Below, one piece after another: positions 3,261 through 5,364 of a stretch of 5,364 nucleotides of DNA. A program made the translations under genes and the position numbers. The DNA lies in contig CAZJRF010000119.1 of the NCBI GenBank assembly GCA_964548475.1, positions 1 through 5,364 on the forward strand. Reading direction: 5' to 3'. The DNA is from VGBK01 sp964548475 (GTDB lineage Bacteria; Actinomycetota; Acidimicrobiia; Spongiisociales; UBA11373). Under the pieces are notes generated by a model that searched no databases, was not told the origin of the DNA, and worked only from the letters and a program-made list of their open reading frames with translations. Every line of letters begins with the position of its first letter. The stretch's first letter is position 1.

Positions 3261-5364
3261 ATGGCCGAGCACAGGGTATTCACCAGAGCCGCTCCGGATG
3301 TCTCCTTCCCCGCTCTCGAGGAGGAGGTCCTCCGGCTGTGGGACGAGATCGATGCGTTCCCCACGTCGGTGTCCATGCGGCCGCCGGAGTCGGAGTTCAC
3401 TTTCTACGACGGGCCGCCCTTCCCCACCGGCAGCCCCCACTACGGCACGCTGCTCGCCGGCGTCCTCAAGGACGTGGTTCCCCGCTACTGGACGATGCGC
3501 GGGCATCGGGTGGTGCGCCGCTTCGGCTGGGACACTCACGGCCTGCCGATCGAGATGGAGGTCCAGCAGGACCTGGGGCTCTCCGGGCCCGTCGAGATCG
3601 AAGCCTTCGGGGTGGAGCAATTCAACGAGGCCGCGCGCGCCCGGGTGGCGGCCAACACCGAGTCCTGGCAGATCTACACCCGGCGCATCGGGCGCTGGGT
3701 GGACTTCGAGAACGACTACAAGACCCTGGACCTGGGCTTCATGGAGTCGGTGTGGTGGGTTTTCCGGCGCCTCTGGGACCAGGGCCTTATCTACCGCGAC
3801 TTCAAGGTTCTCCCCTACTCGTACGGAGCCGCCACCCCGCTTTCGAACTTCGAAGCCAACATGGACTACCGGGACGTGGAGGACCCGTCGCTCACCCTGC
3901 GCCTGAAGCTCGTCGAGGGGCGGGGGCCGGCCGCCCCCGGCGACTACCTGCTGGTGTGGACCACCACTCCCTGGACCTTGCCCGCCAACCTGGCGGTGGC
4001 GGTGGGCGCCGACCTCGAGTACGTGCGCATCGACGCCCCGGTGGGCGGGCACGAAGGCCGCTACTGGATCGCCGCGGACCTGGTCGCCTCCTACTGGCCC
4101 GACCACGCGGTGCATCCGGCGGCCGTCGCTCGCGGGGCCGAGTTGGTCGGAGCCGTCTACCGCCCGCCCTTCGACTACTTCGCCGCCGAGCGCGAAGGCG
4201 GCGCTTTCGTGGTCATCGCCAGTAGTGACGTCAGCACCGAAGAGGGCACCGGGCTGGTCCACATGGCCCCGGCCTACGGGGAGGCAGACTTCTTCGCCTT
4301 CCAGGCCTCCGGCCTGCAGGTCCTCGTCGACCCGGTCGACGCTGAGGCGCGCTTCACCGACGCGGTGCCCGAGGTGGCCGGCCTCAACGTGAAGGAAGCC
4401 GACCCCATCCTCCTTCGCCTGCTTGAGGAGAAGGGGGCTTTGGTGCAGAGCGGGCGCATCGTGCACTCCTACCCGTTCTGCTGGCGCACCGGCACCCCTC
4501 TGATCTACAAGGCCATCCCCACCTGGTTTGTCCGAGTCGAGAAACTGCGCGAACGCATGGTGGAGCTGAACCGGGAGGTCCACTGGGTTCCCTCCTTCGT
4601 CGGCGAGCGCCGCTTCGGCAACTGGCTGGGCCAGGCCCGCGATTGGGCCATCAGCCGCAACCGCTACTGGGGTTCCTGCCTGCCGGTGTGGGAGTGCCCC
4701 GCGTGCAGCCGCCAGGTCTGTATCGGGTCAATCGAAGAGCTACACGAGCTATCGGGAGTGCGCCTCACCGACCTGCACAAGCACTTCGTCGACAAGGTCA
4801 CCTTCCCCTGCCCGGGATGCGGGAAGACCATGACCCGGGTGCCGGAGGTGCTCGACGTCTGGTTCGAGTCTGGGTCGATGCCCTACGCCCAGCACCACTA
4901 TCCCTTCGAGGACCCCGACGGCTTCGCCCGCCGCTTCCCGGCCGACTACATCGCCGAAGGCCTGGACCAGACCCGCGGCTGGTTCTACACCCTCCTGGTC
5001 CTCTCCACCGCCCTCTTCGACCAGGCCCCCTTCCGTAACTGCGTGGTGAACGGGCTCATTCTGTCCGAGGACGGGCGCAAGATGTCCAAGAGCCTCAAGA
5101 ACTACCCCGATCCGCTGGCCCTCATGCAGAGCACCGGGGCCGATGCCCTACGCGCCTACCTGATCAACTCACCGGTGGTGCGGGCCGAGCCCCTGCGCTT
5201 CTCCGAGGCGGGGGTGCGCGAGGTGGTGCGCACGGTCATGCTCCCTCTCTGGAACGCCTATTCGTTCCTCACCACTTACGCCGCCGCCGATGACCTCGGC
5301 GCCGCCGACCTGGCCGCCGCTCCCGCCCCCGGCGAGCGCCTCGAGATCGACCGTTGGATCCTCT
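3261..5364 (+). CDS. ileS: Isoleucyl-tRNA synthetase, type 2 (3'-truncated by window edge)
   Basis: A class I aminoacyl-tRNA synthetase that charges tRNA-Ile in the cytoplasm. 701 complete codons are visible. Related type 2 enzymes have about 1,040 residues, so the anticodon-binding part is missing. The ATG at 3261 follows GAGGA at four bases and gives the expected FPALEEEVLRLWDE N-terminus. Motifs in order: a HxGH variant HYGT (60-63), GWDTHGLPIE, the CP1 editing domain with WTTTPWTLP (233-241) and GTGLVHMAPAYGEAD with editing Asp343, the NRYWG region near 468-472, a zinc-ribbon-like cysteine set (479, 482, 517, 520), DVWFESG, and KMSKS (607-611). The fourth HxGH residue is Thr rather than His. 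The cysteines that bind zinc in Thermus IleRS are mostly gone: 187-190 reads SYGA and 407-410 reads CWRT. Expression is probably controlled by the upstream T-box. Confidence 0.97.
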   Translation, partial: MAEHRVFTRAAPDVSFPALEEEVLRLWDEIDAFPTSVSMRPPESEFTFYDGPPFPTGSPHYGTLLAGVLKDVVPRYWTMRGHRVVRRFGWDTHGLPIEMEVQQDLGLSGPVEIEAFGVEQFNEAARARVAANTESWQIYTRRIGRWVDFENDYKTLDLGFMESVWWVFRRLWDQGLIYRDFKVLPYSYGAATPLSNFEANMDYRDVEDPSLTLRLKLVEGRGPAAPGDYLLVWTTTPWTLPANLAVAVGADLEYVRIDAPVGGHEGRYWIAADLVASYWPDHAVHPAAVARGAELVGAVYRPPFDYFAAEREGGAFVVIASSDVSTEEGTGLVHMAPAYGEADFFAFQASGLQVLVDPVDAEARFTDAVPEVAGLNVKEADPILLRLLEEKGALVQSGRIVHSYPFCWRTGTPLIYKAIPTWFVRVEKLRERMVELNREVHWVPSFVGERRFGNWLGQARDWAISRNRYWGSCLPVWECPACSRQVCIGSIEELHELSGVRLTDLHKHFVDKVTFPCPGCGKTMTRVPEVLDVWFESGSMPYAQHHYPFEDPDGFARRFPADYIAEGLDQTRGWFYTLLVLSTALFDQAPFRNCVVNGLILSEDGRKMSKSLKNYPDPLALMQSTGADALRAYLINSPVVRAEPLRFSEAGVREVVRTVMLPLWNAYSFLTTYAAADDLGAADLAAAPAPGERLEIDRWIL

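Noticed and set aside
2714..4225. Long plus-strand open frame of about 500 codons spanning the YggU-family gene, the T-box and part of ileS
   Set aside because: It runs antisense to one gene, through a structured RNA leader and out of frame with ileS. Its translation is Arg/Pro/Gly-rich with no recognisable domain, as expected of stop-poor GC-rich DNA.
3045..4583. Minus-strand open frame of about 510 codons opposite ileS
   Set aside because: It is entirely antisense to a well-conserved ileS and its leader, and has no recognisable motifs.

Overview
The window looks like chromosomal housekeeping DNA from a high-GC actinobacterium (Actinomycetota). The base composition, the group III-type phosphofructokinase, the type 2 (eukaryote-like) isoleucyl-tRNA synthetase and, above all, a translational T-box leader in front of ileS all point there. 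The genus cannot be fixed from this sequence. I see no mobile element, CRISPR array, tRNA or rRNA, and no sign of recent transfer.

Layout. (1) Bases 1-817, plus strand: the 3' three quarters of a 6-phosphofructokinase gene, cut by the left edge. (2) Bases 814-2950, minus strand: four closely packed genes, read right to left as a YggU/DUF167-family protein, a DksA/TraR-type C4 zinc-finger protein, prolipoprotein signal peptidase LspA, and an RluA-family pseudouridine synthase with an S4 domain. The gap between the first two is 13 bases with the preferred start, and the later junctions overlap by 4 and 20 bases. This is very probably one transcript. The pseudouridine synthase and phosphofructokinase genes converge and share a CTAG, so their stop codons overlap. 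(3) Bases 2951-3260: a divergent control region with two outward-facing -10-like hexamers and a well-supported T-box riboswitch. (4) Base 3261 to the right edge, plus strand: ileS, 701 complete codons, cut at the 3' end.

How it works together. ileS charges tRNA-Ile, and its leader appears to sense uncharged tRNA-Ile. It has an AUC specifier codon, a UGGU bulge matching the tRNA acceptor end, an antisequestor, and a competing sequestor that covers the ileS ribosome-binding site. The minus-strand cluster combines lipoprotein maturation, rRNA modification and a probable RNA-polymerase-associated zinc-finger regulator. These are unrelated jobs, but proximity to ileS is, to my recollection, common in actinobacteria.

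The points most worth a second look are the T-box with its compact Stem I, the HYGT version of the IleRS HxGH motif together with loss of one IleRS cysteine cluster, the mixed donor-specificity signature in the phosphofructokinase, a 16-base perfect palindrome overlapping the likely ribosome-binding site of the pseudouridine synthase gene, and the symmetrical divergent promoter candidates. I found no convincing undescribed system here.
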